This document shows positions 35,892 to 47,451 of a stretch of DNA of 64,000 bases, in pieces (position 1 is the first letter of the stretch; every line of letters begins with the position of its first letter). The position numbers and the translations under genes were made by a program. The notes beneath the pieces were generated by a model. It saw only the letters and a list, made by a program, of their open reading frames with translations, searched no databases and was not told the origin of the DNA. Source of the stretch: Muricea muricata (Eukaryota; Cnidaria; Anthozoa; Malacalcyonacea; Plexauridae); contig OY979717.1 of NCBI GenBank assembly GCA_963855995.1, positions 39,206,380 to 39,270,379 of the forward strand, given 5' to 3'.

Positions 35892-38350
35892 ATGGGTCTT
35901 GAAATGAAAATCGCGAATGAAAGGAAACATCGCAAAAATGATGTACGGATAGAGGCAAGGAGAAAAGATGAAGAATTAATAGAATTCGAAAATGATGACA
36001 GCACAGATCTTGTGAAGATATTTGAATCTGTTTCAAAGAACGTTACTGTACCACCAGACATGCAGTTATTATGGAACCAACAAATTCAACAGCTTTTCGC
36101 TAAATAATCAAATGGTCACCGGTGGAACCCAAGGTTGTATAAAATGTCTGAACCTTCTTTTGAATGTTTTTAAAAGTCTCAAAGTTCCCATTTCTCAATA
36201 TCACACCATTGGGTTTCCTCATTACTTACGTTTACCTTATACATATTGATCCTACACCGAAACAATGTTATTTTGCATGGCCTTGAATAGGTTTTCCGAA
36301 TGTTTATTGGTTTTGTATATATAGGGTTGTGTGGCTGGCATTGGACATGTATTGTAAAAATCCAAGAGCTCTGGACGATTTGCGTCACTTTGTCATCTTT
36401 CCAAGCAATCGTCTTATATGGTAAATTTGCATATACTTCTACAACAAATTTTATAGCAAACTATAACAGAATTAAGATATTATTATGTTACGGTTGACGT
36501 AGGTGAATTCACATGCCATGAAAATCCAAAATAGATATATGTCCGCGAAGTGAAGTCGAAACAACTGATAAATACATCTTGTAGGTTATAAGCACCTCTT
36601 TTTCTGTTTAATTTGAAATGTTTTATGGCTTTCATAGATACTAAAAAAACTCAGTTGATCAAAAACCTGGTTGGAATGCTGATTTAGGTTAATGATATTA
36701 GGTGAAAGATGGGTTATAAATTCTGTTTGTGCTTTATGAACCAGTAAAATGAATTCATAAACTCTAATATATATATTCTCGAATAACTGACGATTAATTT
36801 TCCAATCATTGCATGTAGGAAGATTTACAAATGACTGTAAAGGGAGGGCGTCATCAGTTGACTGGTATGGCTGCATTTGGAGAGTTTTACAACGATATGA
36901 AGAGAATTGAGTCAGGTACAGAATTGCGAATGACATTACAAAATGCAATTTTAGCTTTTAGTAAAAAGAGTCATGCTGCTAAAGCGATTTGGATTCACGT
37001 AAGTTTCAATTCTCACATCGAATACAAAGTTGACTGGGTGAGTCTGTCCAAGTCTATTGAATTTGAGATTCGCAATGAGCAATGGTATATAATATATGTT
37101 TGCTTCTCCTTTCAGTATTTACTATACAATCAGTGATAGTGGGGACTCAAACAGGCAGTTTATTAAAATTCATTTCAACACCTGTCATTCGGCTGACTTG
37201 CATTTTATCGGATACAACATGTTAACTGAAGTACCGATGGCTTTTATGATGGATTGCAAGGTAGCGTTTTTCTTAAACCACAGTTACCGATGTTTGTCGA
37301 GTAGTCTAAAGTAACGAACTAGGTTATTTCTCCACCTAAAAAATTTACCAGTTTTGGACGTTTGGAGCCCAGGCCTTTGTTGGGAAGTTAGTTACTGTTT
37401 TCTTTTTTTATCAAAACATGGGATAGGTTATGTTCTAACGATATTTCAAAAGTAATATGATCGAAATGATTTTGCATTTTAGCATAATTTCAAAAAGCTT
37501 CAAATAATATAGAAAAAAGCATTTATGGATCTTCAACTCGGTGCTTGACTAAAGATGGAAAAGACATCCTTTGGGCACACTGGCAGCAGGCATATGAATT
37601 GATCAAGCAAATAATTCTTGCCATATCCATGAAAACCTAACTAAGGAGCATTTCAATCTCACTCCCAGTTCGAGGATGCGCAACGGCTTGGCTGAAGACG
37701 TGCTGAATAAGAAAATGCTTAACCTAATGGAGGTATAATTTGATTAAGGCGTGTATATACAGGGTATAAACTGAACAAATTTGAAAGCTTGATTGTTATT
37801 ACAATTTTTGAACACATGATCTTAGGATCCTTTTTTCCTTAGGCTTATAAAAATCATTTAGCAAATGTTCGAAAAGATCCGAAGTGAGCTTGATCAGACT
37901 CTGGCATTGTTGAAACATACCAGCGCGATGATCGAATTGTTTTCTAGCAAACACCAGATATATCACGTGAATGATCCTAGATTAAGGGATTTGGAAGAGG
38001 CACTTGAATTTTTCTCAGATTGAAAATATCAGGTAGATAAAGGAATCCATTTCATATCAGAGAAGTTATGGTTCGATCTTCAGTCCATGCTGCATGGTTT
38101 TATCACAATTGTTCAAACAAAATTGGCATGTTTCCCTGGGTCAACGATTAAACCTGCGATAATGAATCAAGATATCATGAAAAATCACTTTTCACAATTG
38201 AGGAGCGCCAATGGCCAGAACGTCAACCCAACGTCCAAATTGTACAAGGTACACAGAATTCAATAATATTTGGCCAATCATCAATCAGCAAGAAGAGCAA
38301 CACTGGGTGTACCCACAACAACTCATTCTTGGACGAACTGCTGAAAAATG
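35892..38350 (+). pseudogene. P-element/THAP9-like transposase (multi-exon, broken)
   Basis: Five coding pieces. Exon a (35892 to about 36150) is charged and helical, with PPDMQLLWNQQIQQLF. Exon b (36819-36998) is bordered by AG and GTAAGT. Exon c (about 37116-37260) has GDSNRQFIKIHF and LTEVPMAFMMDCK, next to the acidic motif of the P-type catalytic core, with a GTAGCG donor. Exon d (about 37500-37732) has DGKDILWAHWQQAYE and, in another frame, LTPSSRMRNGLAEDVLNKK, with GTATAA after it. Exon e (37843 to about 38260) has VNDPRLRDLEEALEFF and SQLRSANGQNVNPTSKLYK. The order and the tail fit P-element-related transposases of invertebrates; assignment is by memory. Exons d and e contain frame breaks. 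No THAP finger is visible. Confidence 0.6.
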
Positions 38351-38382
38351 GTTATGGTTGAAAAATTGGTTGCTCAAATTAG

Positions 38383-39083
38383 TTTTAATGTTGTTCCATA
38401 TTGTACGCTACATTTGTAGTGCGAAAATATTGTTTTTATTAGTGCATGTATATTGTTTTCATAATCCTGGCACCGCGCGTTTAAACTTACATGAATAGCG
38501 CTTGTATATGCGCTGCATATTGATATTGAGCCTGGTTCACACTTGTGAGATTTGGCAGATGCAATTGAGTGAACTCCAAGCAAAAAGCCATCTAATATTT
38601 GTCCTGTGCTTAGTTTGTTCACATAGTTGTTCACATACGTGATAAGGAGAAAATCCTCGATTCTTATGACAACTGTTTATCCACGCATGTATATTATTCT
38701 GATATTTTTTATAATGCATGTTCATTAGAGCTGTATTTACAGTGCAGAAATCTTGTAGAATAAGTACAAGTATATTATTTTCAACATGTTGGCGCTGCAT
38801 TTGCAGTGCCAAAATATTCTAGATATCAAAATATTTTTGATATAAGTGAACCTATATATCATTTTCGAAATGTTGGCATTGCATTTGCAGTGCCAAAATT
38901 TTCTAAATTTAAGGAACGCATATCATTTTCATGATGTTGGCGCTGCATTTGCAGTGCCAAAATATTCTAGACAGTAATACATGTCATTCATTTTGTACCA
39001 GTGTTGCCAATTTTTGAGCAAAAAGCCAAAATTGTGTCGGAATTTTACTAAATAGAATATTTCACTTTGCTCTAAAACGTGTT
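38383..39083 (-). repeat. P-like element right arm
   Basis: Reverse complement of the left arm: three clear copies of GTTGGCGCTGCATTTGCAGT (one with ATT for GCT) between 38790 and 38960, the CGCTACATTTGTAGTGCG block near 38404, and the outer end up to about 39083. The left arm has more units, so the arrays differ in copy number. Confidence 0.85.
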
Positions 39084-39931
39084 GTGTCCCACAAAACGCA
39101 ACTTGCATAAATAATTGTATATACATAAATGCGTATTATAAATAAATAACATTTAACAGGCTACTTGTGGGTTTTAATTACCATATTGTAAATTAACGTT
39201 TCTATTAACATCTACACACGTCTTAACCTTAAAGGTGGAGCACGCGTTGCATCATTTATCAATCTTGTTGCTGATCGAGCACATGCATAGACACATTATT
39301 TGGGGACAAGGCATGACGTCTTGACTTAAAATAGCTCGACATAGTTCGTTGGCTAATTTAGTCTTGTTCCATTTGGCAAGATAGTGGCAGCCATATGAAC
39401 TACACAATTTATGTTACTCACTCGTCCCTTACTCTTTACTTGATTTACCAAAGTTACAAAGTACGTATGCGAAACCTCCTTGCCGTGGCTTCTATCTTGT
39501 CTGATCTCGAACAGGTTGACTTTAATTTGTTTGTGGCGAGCTTTCTCCTTTTTTTCCATAACAGCTTTTTATTTGGAAATCTCTACGAAAATCACGCAAA
39601 AACTGGTTGGCTCCCATCTTAATGTACCTTTCTATCACATCTTTGAATATTTGTTTCATGAAGTCCTATAAAGAAGAACAGTAATATGAGTGAAATATTA
39701 AAAAGCTTTAAGCACGTTCTTTACCTATTTCTGGTAGACTTGTCTTTAAACTAATATTCCACTGGCAAATTTATTCTTGCGAACAGAAAATTAAATTTGC
39801 TCTAAAAAAGTTTCAATAGACTTTATTTCGTCAATTAATTACTTTGCTGAATTATTGCGTTCTCTTCCCAATGCTCAAATAATTTCGCCTAATGGAAAAC
39901 GAGACTTAATCGTTATCATAGAAACATTTCT
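39084..39931. other. Spacer between P-like and PIF1 elements
   Basis: No supported gene. Short open frames on both strands look random. Confidence 0.4.
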
Positions 39932-42900
39932 TCAAATTCTAACCTTATCTTTGCCATTGGTCGATTGGAAAATATGTACAAATTTTCCTTCCAGGTCCAG
40001 GTCATTGGGCATCTCATTCAATGCGGCATCAACCAAATTACTCTTAGGAGCAGCAAGCATGTTCATGTTTATTCGATCTACTTGCTCTTGCTCAAGTGCC
40101 AAAAAGAATTCGTAGGTATTGTCATTGATGTGCAATAGTCCTCGTTGTCTATATTGTCGTACTTCGATCGCATTGAGTGTTTCAGGATTGCGAGAACATG
40201 TTTCCAGGAGATCATGTTGAGCGATTACATAGTTTTCTAGAAGGTTGATCTTCATTGCGACATTAATCTTCGCACGAACGGCTACTGATGTTGAAAACCT
40301 ATTTCCTACGACATACCGTCTGTAGTTATCTAGACATTTCTTTATTGCCCAGCCAACAACGTACCGGACTTTCCCCCGACCATCTGCATCCATTTCGCGA
40401 ATGTTGAACTCCGCTGATTCTGATTCTTCTCGTTCACAGGTAAGTTGGACAAGTTTTCCGACAAATAGCTGGTAAAGATGAAGAAGAAGGGATGCTGCCA
40501 AACTTCTTTGTCCATCGTCGATTTGGACCCACTTTCGAACACCAAAAGCAGTAACAATATCACTTCTATACTCTTGAGTGAGAAACAATTGATGAACTTT
40601 CGCTGTAGCCCAAGTAAATTCTTTGTTTGAAAGATGTACGTCGTCACAATTTTCTGACAGGTGATCCTCCAACAACACAAATATGTGATGCCAAAGTATT
40701 CCACTGAGCAGATGAAATTGGTCTACATTTTCCAGCACGTATGACACTGCAGACTGAAGGGACTGACTGTAAAAATCATGTGATACAGGATCATCAACGA
40801 TGTTTTTCAGGAACGATTCGATGTGAAACGTTGATGGTGGCTGGGACAGCTCGTTGCTAAACTGGGACATACACAGCAAAACATCTTCCAGATTAACAGG
40901 GTTTCCCTCATTTGCCTCAAACATCCTTCTAGAGATGGCAACGTAGTCCTCGTCTACTGCATTATACAGGGTATTATCTTCTCAGGTGTCTGTAAAGGTG
41001 TCGTCACTCATATGAAATACATTGTCTTCGAGAACAATATTCTTGCAGCATGTGTGGTCAGAATGTGGTACGATGCTTTTTTCGGTAACAATATAGTTCA
41101 ATTCGCTAGGCGGTGGCAATAAGAAGCGTTGCTGAAATCCAAGGACTTGAAGGGAAGATTCGTTTGTAGCCCAAGACAGTGCGGCGTACGTCTGACCAGG
41201 AACAAACTCTTGAGAACAATGGATCACGATTTTTGGTAATGTGAAACCTTGTGCCTCATGCATGGTAATTGCATAACCTAATACTATAGGAAATTGGGTT
41301 CTGCTAGCCTTTACTGTCCCATTTTTGTCATACTTGTACCACGTTCGTTTGGATATAGCGACATTGCCAACTTGAGCAAAATTTACGTTCAGGCAGTCGT
41401 TTTCTACCCCAACAAACTTTCCTTGAGAACCATTCTTCAGTTGTGCATTGAGGTTGTACATCAGCATTGCATTACACCCTTTCTTTAAATTGATAATTTT
41501 GTGAATGCTGTTTTCCCGGCACTGTGCGTGACCAGTGTCCCTGCTTTCAAACAGCATCATATCTCCAGGTAATTCTGCTAAAACATTTAAATTATGTGTA
41601 CAGAAGATACTCTTCTGTTGCATTATCACATTGTCCCATTCGTATTTGATCCAGAGCAGCCGTTATCTTTGATTCCTTTTCACTCTGTCGCACAATCGTT
41701 GTTAGTTCAAATCGATGTTGGAAAACCCTTTTGAACAATTCCAAAGAATAGATTAACTGTCCAATGTCGAACGGACCCGGGATCGGTTTCAACTGCCAGA
41801 AATCACCAACTAAGGCCATTTGGATGCCTCCAAATGGATGATAGTTTTTAAGAGCAAAGTGCTGAAGAAGATTTACTAAATTAAAAATCTCGTCCCAAAT
41901 TACAACATTTGTATTTGCGATAGTTTCCAACACGTTTTGTTGCCCAAGAGAACGTTCAACCACAAGACTGTCTGGCAGCTCCGCAGTTTGCATACCATAG
42001 TGGGCGTGGACAGTCTTAGCCCTATCGTTGTAAGCTATGCACGATATACCACTAGGTGAAAGAACTTCAACCTTAACTCCTTTCACGGTTAATTTTTTTC
42101 TAATTTCTTCAACCACTGTGGTCTTTCCCATGCCTGCCCTTCCAAATATACACGTATTGTCATAGGCGGCCCAATTCAGTGTGTAGTTTCATATAGAGAT
42201 CAGTAGTGAGCGGTAGCGTATTGTTTTACATATATAATATGTATAAGGTTGGCAACTAAATTTAACCTGACAAACATATGACTTTTGTTAAACACAAAAT
42301 ACATCGCTCGTGGAATTAAAAACAGGTAAAAAATTATAACACATTAATCTCCGATAATTTTACTAGGCCTACTCAATGAAATTTGTCTTCAATGTTTCCG
42401 AATGGATGCAAAAATTGGACATATTTTTCATGTATTGACAAAAAATTTCTTGTCCCGATGCGGGATGCCAGAGGTTGGTGTAAAAAGCATTTATATGCTC
42501 CCATTGGTGCACTTTTAACGAAATATTCATTTAAACCAATAGGAGTTTATAAATGCTTTTTAAAGGCTGACGTGTACACCAACCTCTGGCATCCCGCATT
42601 TGGACAAGAAATTTTTTGTCAATACATGAAAAATATGTTCAAATTTTGCATCCATTCGGAAACATTGAAGACAAATTCCATTGTGTATGTGTAGTAAAAT
42701 TATCGGAGATTAATGCGTTATAAATTTTTACCTGTTTTTAATTCCACGAGCGATGTATTTTGTGTTTAACAAAAGTCATATGTTCGTCAGGTTAAATTTA
42801 GTTGCCAACCTTATGTACATTATATATGTAAAACAATACGCTACCGCTCGCTACTGATCTCTATATGAAACTACACACTGAATTGGGCCGCCTATGGTAT

Positions 42901-42976
42901 TGTGACCAAGTCCACAGTCTTTCGTGAGTTTGATTGGAGATAGATCACCAGTTCCATTCATGTTGTTTAGAACTGC
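39932..42976 (-). pseudogene. PIF1-like helicase with ~330-residue C-terminal extension
   Basis: A SF1B DNA helicase read downwards. An exon starts at 42976 after an AG acceptor and encodes LSPIKLTKDCGLGHN. A hairpin MITE (42161-42896) interrupts it just before the Walker A region (FGRAGMGKTTVVEEI). Next come VVIWDEIFN (Walker B), ALVGDFWQLKPI and LTTIVRQ (41592-42131). After a frame break near 41600 the C-terminal core follows, with LGYAITMHEAQGFTLPK and PGQTYAALSWA. TGA at 40982-40984 ends this part, yet the frame stays open into a further region (39932-40980). Its sequence includes GRGKVRYVVGWAIKKCLDNY and resembles no domain I can name. Upstream exons are lost at the inverted-repeat edge (43062). 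PIF1 helicases occur in Helitrons and other large transposons. Confidence 0.8.
42161..42896. mobile_element. 736-bp hairpin MITE in the PIF1 gene
   Basis: Almost the whole element is an inverted repeat. Arms of about 345 bp begin CATAGGCGGCCCAATTCAGT, with a loop of about 30 bp near 42508-42535. The 7-bp duplication GTATTGT flanks it (42154-42160 and 42897-42903). The PIF1 reading frame continues across the empty site once the insert and one duplication copy are ignored, proving insertion. No coding region. The superfamily is not clear; seven-base duplications are unusual. Confidence 0.9.
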
Positions 42977-43061
42977 CTGTAATAAAAAATTCTTATACAT
43001 TATTTCTGATTCCTTTCATGCGATTTTTAATGAAAAACTATCTGTATAACCGGTATTCCAA

Positions 43062-44519
43062 AATCCAGTGGAGGTTGATCATCCCTAAATTCTTTGTGTG
43101 ACGTCACTTAGGCGTGTGTGTATGTGTTTCACGTCTATTTAATATACCAAAATTTACTGTTTTGTAGATTTTCATTTATCTGACATTTATGCAGCTGTAT
43201 ATATCGTGTAATATATTCATGTAAATCTTTTCCAAATACATTGGTTTTTTGTATGACATACTTTCCCATGGCTTAACTTTGTATGTGTTACGTCAGAACT
43301 AGTCAGACCGGTTTTCATCTTTTTGAAATAAAAAATGACAAACACGCTCCATAACGCAGTCCTTTCGACGAACGAAAAAACCTTTTTATTTTTCTTCGTA
43401 ATCTCAATCGTTGAAGACCAAAGAAAGACACACAAATGTAAACAAGGTTGAATGATTCGAAAAATCTAGTATTTTTCATAACTGTGTTCTCGTCTCGTCA
43501 TGTTTTTTTCTACAATTGCTCATGTGTGTTTTTTGTTCTTTTTTTCGATTCGTGATCGCCCACTTGACGAAATTTGAAGAAAATACTATTTGTGTGTAAA
43601 TACAAAACTTTGGTTACCCTTTTATTTGATGGATATATGCATGTTTTACCCTAAATGACGAGTTTTTGGGCGACTATCTCAAAAACGATTTGCGAAGAAC
43701 AGCTGTATTTTTGATTTAGCAAATAGCTATGTATACGTGAATATGTATATCGACGAATTAATGTATGTTTATCAAATGCATCATGGACAATTAAATGTGG
43801 ATTGTAATGGCAAAAGAAAGGATTCAATAACTTTCAAAGGATATAAATGTAATGGCAAAGTATAGTTTGTAAAAGTCAGTGCATTGCCTGCTTGAGCCTG
43901 GACAGGTGAGTTCGCTTGTAAGTTGTATATATTTCATATAGCGATGAATATAAAATGGTCTACTTTTTCTGTGCATTCATCCCTCAGTCTCTGTAATAAG
44001 CACATAACATGAATGGTCCGCCTGTCTAGCCCTCTCGGTTTTTCTTTTATGCATAATGCTGTAGTAAACCATATGAACAGCTATATGACAACACGATATA
44101 AGGCTGTTGATACTTGTTTATGAACATGCATGTATAATTGGTCGTTAAAAAATATCCTTAAACATTTTGCAATAAACTAACCGTCCTAAAGGACGCCTTT
44201 TTTATAAAACAAGGCCAAAAACAAGGCCTAGATTTAAAGGCCTTCACTTCTTAGTTTTGTATGTCAACAATTAATATATGGTTTGCTAAACAAAAATCGT
44301 GCCTACTTTTAAAAGCTCAGTAAACTTAAAAAATAAATATGAGTCACTTACCAAATGTAAAAATCATTTTTGGACCATGTATTTTGGTTTTTTGGTTTTC
44401 CATCTCTTCGCAAAATATATAACAGTACTTTTGTTCGTTTTAAAAACAAAGACAAAAAGGACATGATAAAAGTACGCTACATTTTAATAAAAATATAGAC
44501 TTGGCGAAGATACGTACAG
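43062..44519 (+). repeat. Right arm of the large inverted repeat
   Basis: Partner of 22011-23248. It runs into the first recognised exon of the DUF6589-like gene: the homology ends at TACGTACAG (44519), 21 bases into that exon. It therefore seems to be the 5' non-coding region of that element. It also forms the boundary that truncates the PIF1 gene. Confidence 0.85.
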
Positions 44520-45429
44520 GTTTGAATGGCAAATTGTCTATAAGAACGCCGCCAGATAATACAACGGCAGCAATAATAAAAAATCTTTGCACCAAGAAAT
44601 GGAGACCAGCTGCAAATTGTGTGATGAAGCACAATGAACTAAAGCAAGAAATTTTAACTGTTTTATCAAAGACCATTTCAAAGGAAGTGGCAGCTTTCTG
44701 TAAAAGTGATAGTGTGTTGAAAAAGAGTTCGGCAGATGAGCTGTCATCTTTTAGAAACAAGAATGTTGTTGATGAAGCTAAAATCTATCTGCCCTTTTTG
44801 GTTCGCGTGTGTTGCTGGATCTTGTGATGCCCATAAGTCGGAAGACAAGTTCAACAAAGCAGTGAACTGCATTGCCTTAGTAATCGCCGTCATAGCAAAA
44901 TACAAGAATCACCTGATGTCAGCGTTCGCAAAGCGTATATCTACTGTTCTCTTACACAGCGGGACAAAGGCTGAAGATTTTGCCAGGTTAAACCATCTTG
45001 GTATATGCACATCACATAAGCAGGCCATTCGAGATCAGCGCGAAATGGGAAAGGAACACGACATGAAATTAATTGGTTGGAAAAAAGAAATTGAAAACAT
45101 GAAGTGTCTGTTGTTGTTGCTTCAAATGATCGAGAAGAATCAAGGACCAGAAAATTATGTTGAGCTCGACCTTGCGAAATCTACCTTAGAGAAATATGAC
45201 GGATATTCTGAAGAGGTTTTTGAAGAACTAATTCGTGTTCTAAACGAGGTGGGAATCAACTTGGAACGTGATCGCGTTTATTTAAAGGATGTAGTCGAAT
45301 TGCAAACAAAACTCAAAAGCAAAAAGTATCCTACATACAGGTTAGTATTCAATTTAATTACACTAGCTGGTTTATTGAGTCCTGAAGGTAATCAAAATTT
45401 ATTTTGTATGTATTCAATTTAATTAAAAA

Positions 45430-45490
45430 CGGACGATTTATATACAAATTATTTATATACAAATTATTTATATACAAATTATTTATATGT
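45430..45490 (+). repeat. 15-bp tandem repeat in intron 1
   Basis: Four copies of ACAAATTATTTATAT, nearly perfect. Confidence 0.9.
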
Positions 45491-47119
45491 AGCAGTATAT
45501 TCTGCAGACTGCTAACTGCTTTAATATGTCGACGACGAAATATTCATGTAAACGAACTTACGAAACCGCGTATTAATTTATATTAAGAGTTTATGCTGTG
45601 GAACCATAGATTATCTTTAATCTATGGTGGAGCGGTTTGTCTTGTCGATAGTTTCCTGGTATCTCCAAACGTGCGAATTGAAATACTAGTAAGTTTTTTT
45701 TAGCCAAATTTGTCTATTCTTGCTCCGGTTGTTCGAAAGTTGATTAATAGCTTGTGTATAATCCATTAAAAAACGTCGTCAAACTGTCAAAGTAAACTTC
45801 TCAACAATTTGCTTTCAAACCAGAATTTGGTCTGGATTTTTTACAGATGTTTTAAAAATATTAAAACCTGTAGCGCAATACAAACAACATCTCGAGCAAT
45901 TTGAGGATCTGTTATTTTGTTGAGAAGTTTCCCCTGATTTAATTTTTAAACTTTTCATGACTAGCTAATAGCTATTGACTCTGGGGAAAACCCGCAAATA
46001 TATATTGTACAGATTTTGTAGAAACATTGAAACTTTACTGTGCCTCGAGACCACTTACTTTATTGTATATCATTATAGGTAGGTATAATTATTAAGCAGT
46101 GATTTATGATTATATATTCAACAAATTTGTCAAATAATTGCCAAAATAATATCGACTTTGGTTGTGATTTGTACACCCAAATTCTATTCACTGCTTATGA
46201 TATGAACATAAAGACACTTTACATGAGTTAATGATTTATACTCTTCATTTAGGATTGTGGCAGACAATTTAGACTTCAGTGTGAAAACTCGAGTTCAAAC
46301 CAGCAAGAATAAGAACCTGTCCATCCACTGGACTCATCAGTATGGAATACAACACAGGGTCAACTGTGCCCTAGCAAGTGAAAACAGTGGTCAAAAAAAG
46401 ATAGAAGAGCTAGATCTGTCAGAGCTCCAGCCAACAGCAGAAGTCAATGCTGAAGTAGCCTCTGACATTGTAATATTGGTACCAAGGGTTCTCACAAAGT
46501 TCCTTAAGCCTTTTGAGGTATTCAAAGATGTTGTAATTCATCACATTCCTCATCAATATACAGATGAAATGACTGCTAAATCAGATGTGGTAAGCATATG
46601 TTTTTAGCTGAATTTATACTAATTCATCATTATTCATGCACATAAATTTGTATACTCTAAATCAATGCTAGCTGCATGTATTTGTTAGTTTCATTACACT
46701 AGCTAGTATATTGAGTCTTGAAGGTAATCAAAATATACATGTATTTTGTATGTATTTCAGTGTGTTTCAGTATATGCCTCAGTCTAGGTATTTAAGTAGA
46801 TCAATTTAGTATATTAATTTAGAAAGGCACCATTGAGACATCAAGAAAAGTAGACTGGTCATTGAATAATTAGTTAATTACTATATTTCTCCCCACTCTT
46901 CTGCAGAGGTTAATCTATATTTATTTATATCTTACAATATTAATTTTATATATTCAATCTTACATTAAAATACATAAATCTAAATATATTGATGTTATTA
47001 TGTAAGATAAATTTAAATAAATATTGGTATGGTGCAAGTCATACTTGATGTAACATTATTATAAATAAATATAGATATCCTTATAACCTCTGCAGACAGA
47101 TACTTTCCCTTTACAGATA

Positions 47120-47451
47120 CCGTAATCTCTCTGTTTAGCCCCCCTCTCAAATAAGCCCCCCCTCCTTTGAGTGAAAAAATGAAATAAGTCCCCTCTCTAA
47201 TAAGCCCCCCCCCCATAATATATACATATTATATGTTGTTATATTGTTAATATAAATGTTGTTGTTACATGATATATACTATGTAATGATTTTGAGTTTA
47301 TTGCAGTTCAAAGAAATAATCTCTATCGCTGTTTTTTGGATGAATAAATAGGCCCCCTTTCAATTATTGTTAAGCCCCCCCCCTCCAATAATCCCCCTGA
47401 AAAGGTCCTGAAATGAATAAGCACCCTGGGGGCTAAATAGAGAGAATATGG
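47120..47451. mobile_element. MITE with TA duplication in intron 2
   Basis: 332 bp. Ends CCGTAATCTCTCTGTTTAGC and CCATATTCTCTCTATTTAGC (as complement), both followed by a C run, and flanked by TA at 47118-47119 and 47452-47453. The interior has several AATAAGCCCCCC blocks. Tc1/mariner-like by duplication. Confidence 0.82.

Larger units (their letters stand above)
25315..39083 (+). mobile_element. P-element-like transposon with repeat-rich ends
   Basis: The outer limits come from matching inverted ends: AACACGTTCTAGAGCAAAGT near 25315 and its complement ending near 39083. The inner limits of the arms are near 31475 and 38383. The arms carry ~63-bp tandem units. Between them lies a decayed multi-exon transposase resembling P-element/THAP9-like proteins (35892-38350). 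A Gypsy element (25449-30308) splits the left arm, and hAT material lies in the interior. I could not find an 8-bp target duplication. Without the Gypsy insertion it would be about 8.9 kb. Confidence 0.65.

Noticed and set aside
36586-36948. A 120-codon - strand frame
   Set aside because: It overlaps a well-bordered exon of the P-like transposase on the other strand and has no recognisable features.
19150-42976. The PIF1-associated remnant at 19-20.7 kb and the PIF1 gene at 40-43 kb as one split gene
   Set aside because: Both are on the - strand, but the part that should be upstream lies at lower coordinates, so they cannot be one gene interrupted by insertions without an added rearrangement.
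22011-44519. One giant transposon with the outer inverted repeats as its termini
   Set aside because: No matching target duplication was found, and the right arm is contiguous with the DUF6589-like gene outside the interval. Kept only as an alternative in the findings.
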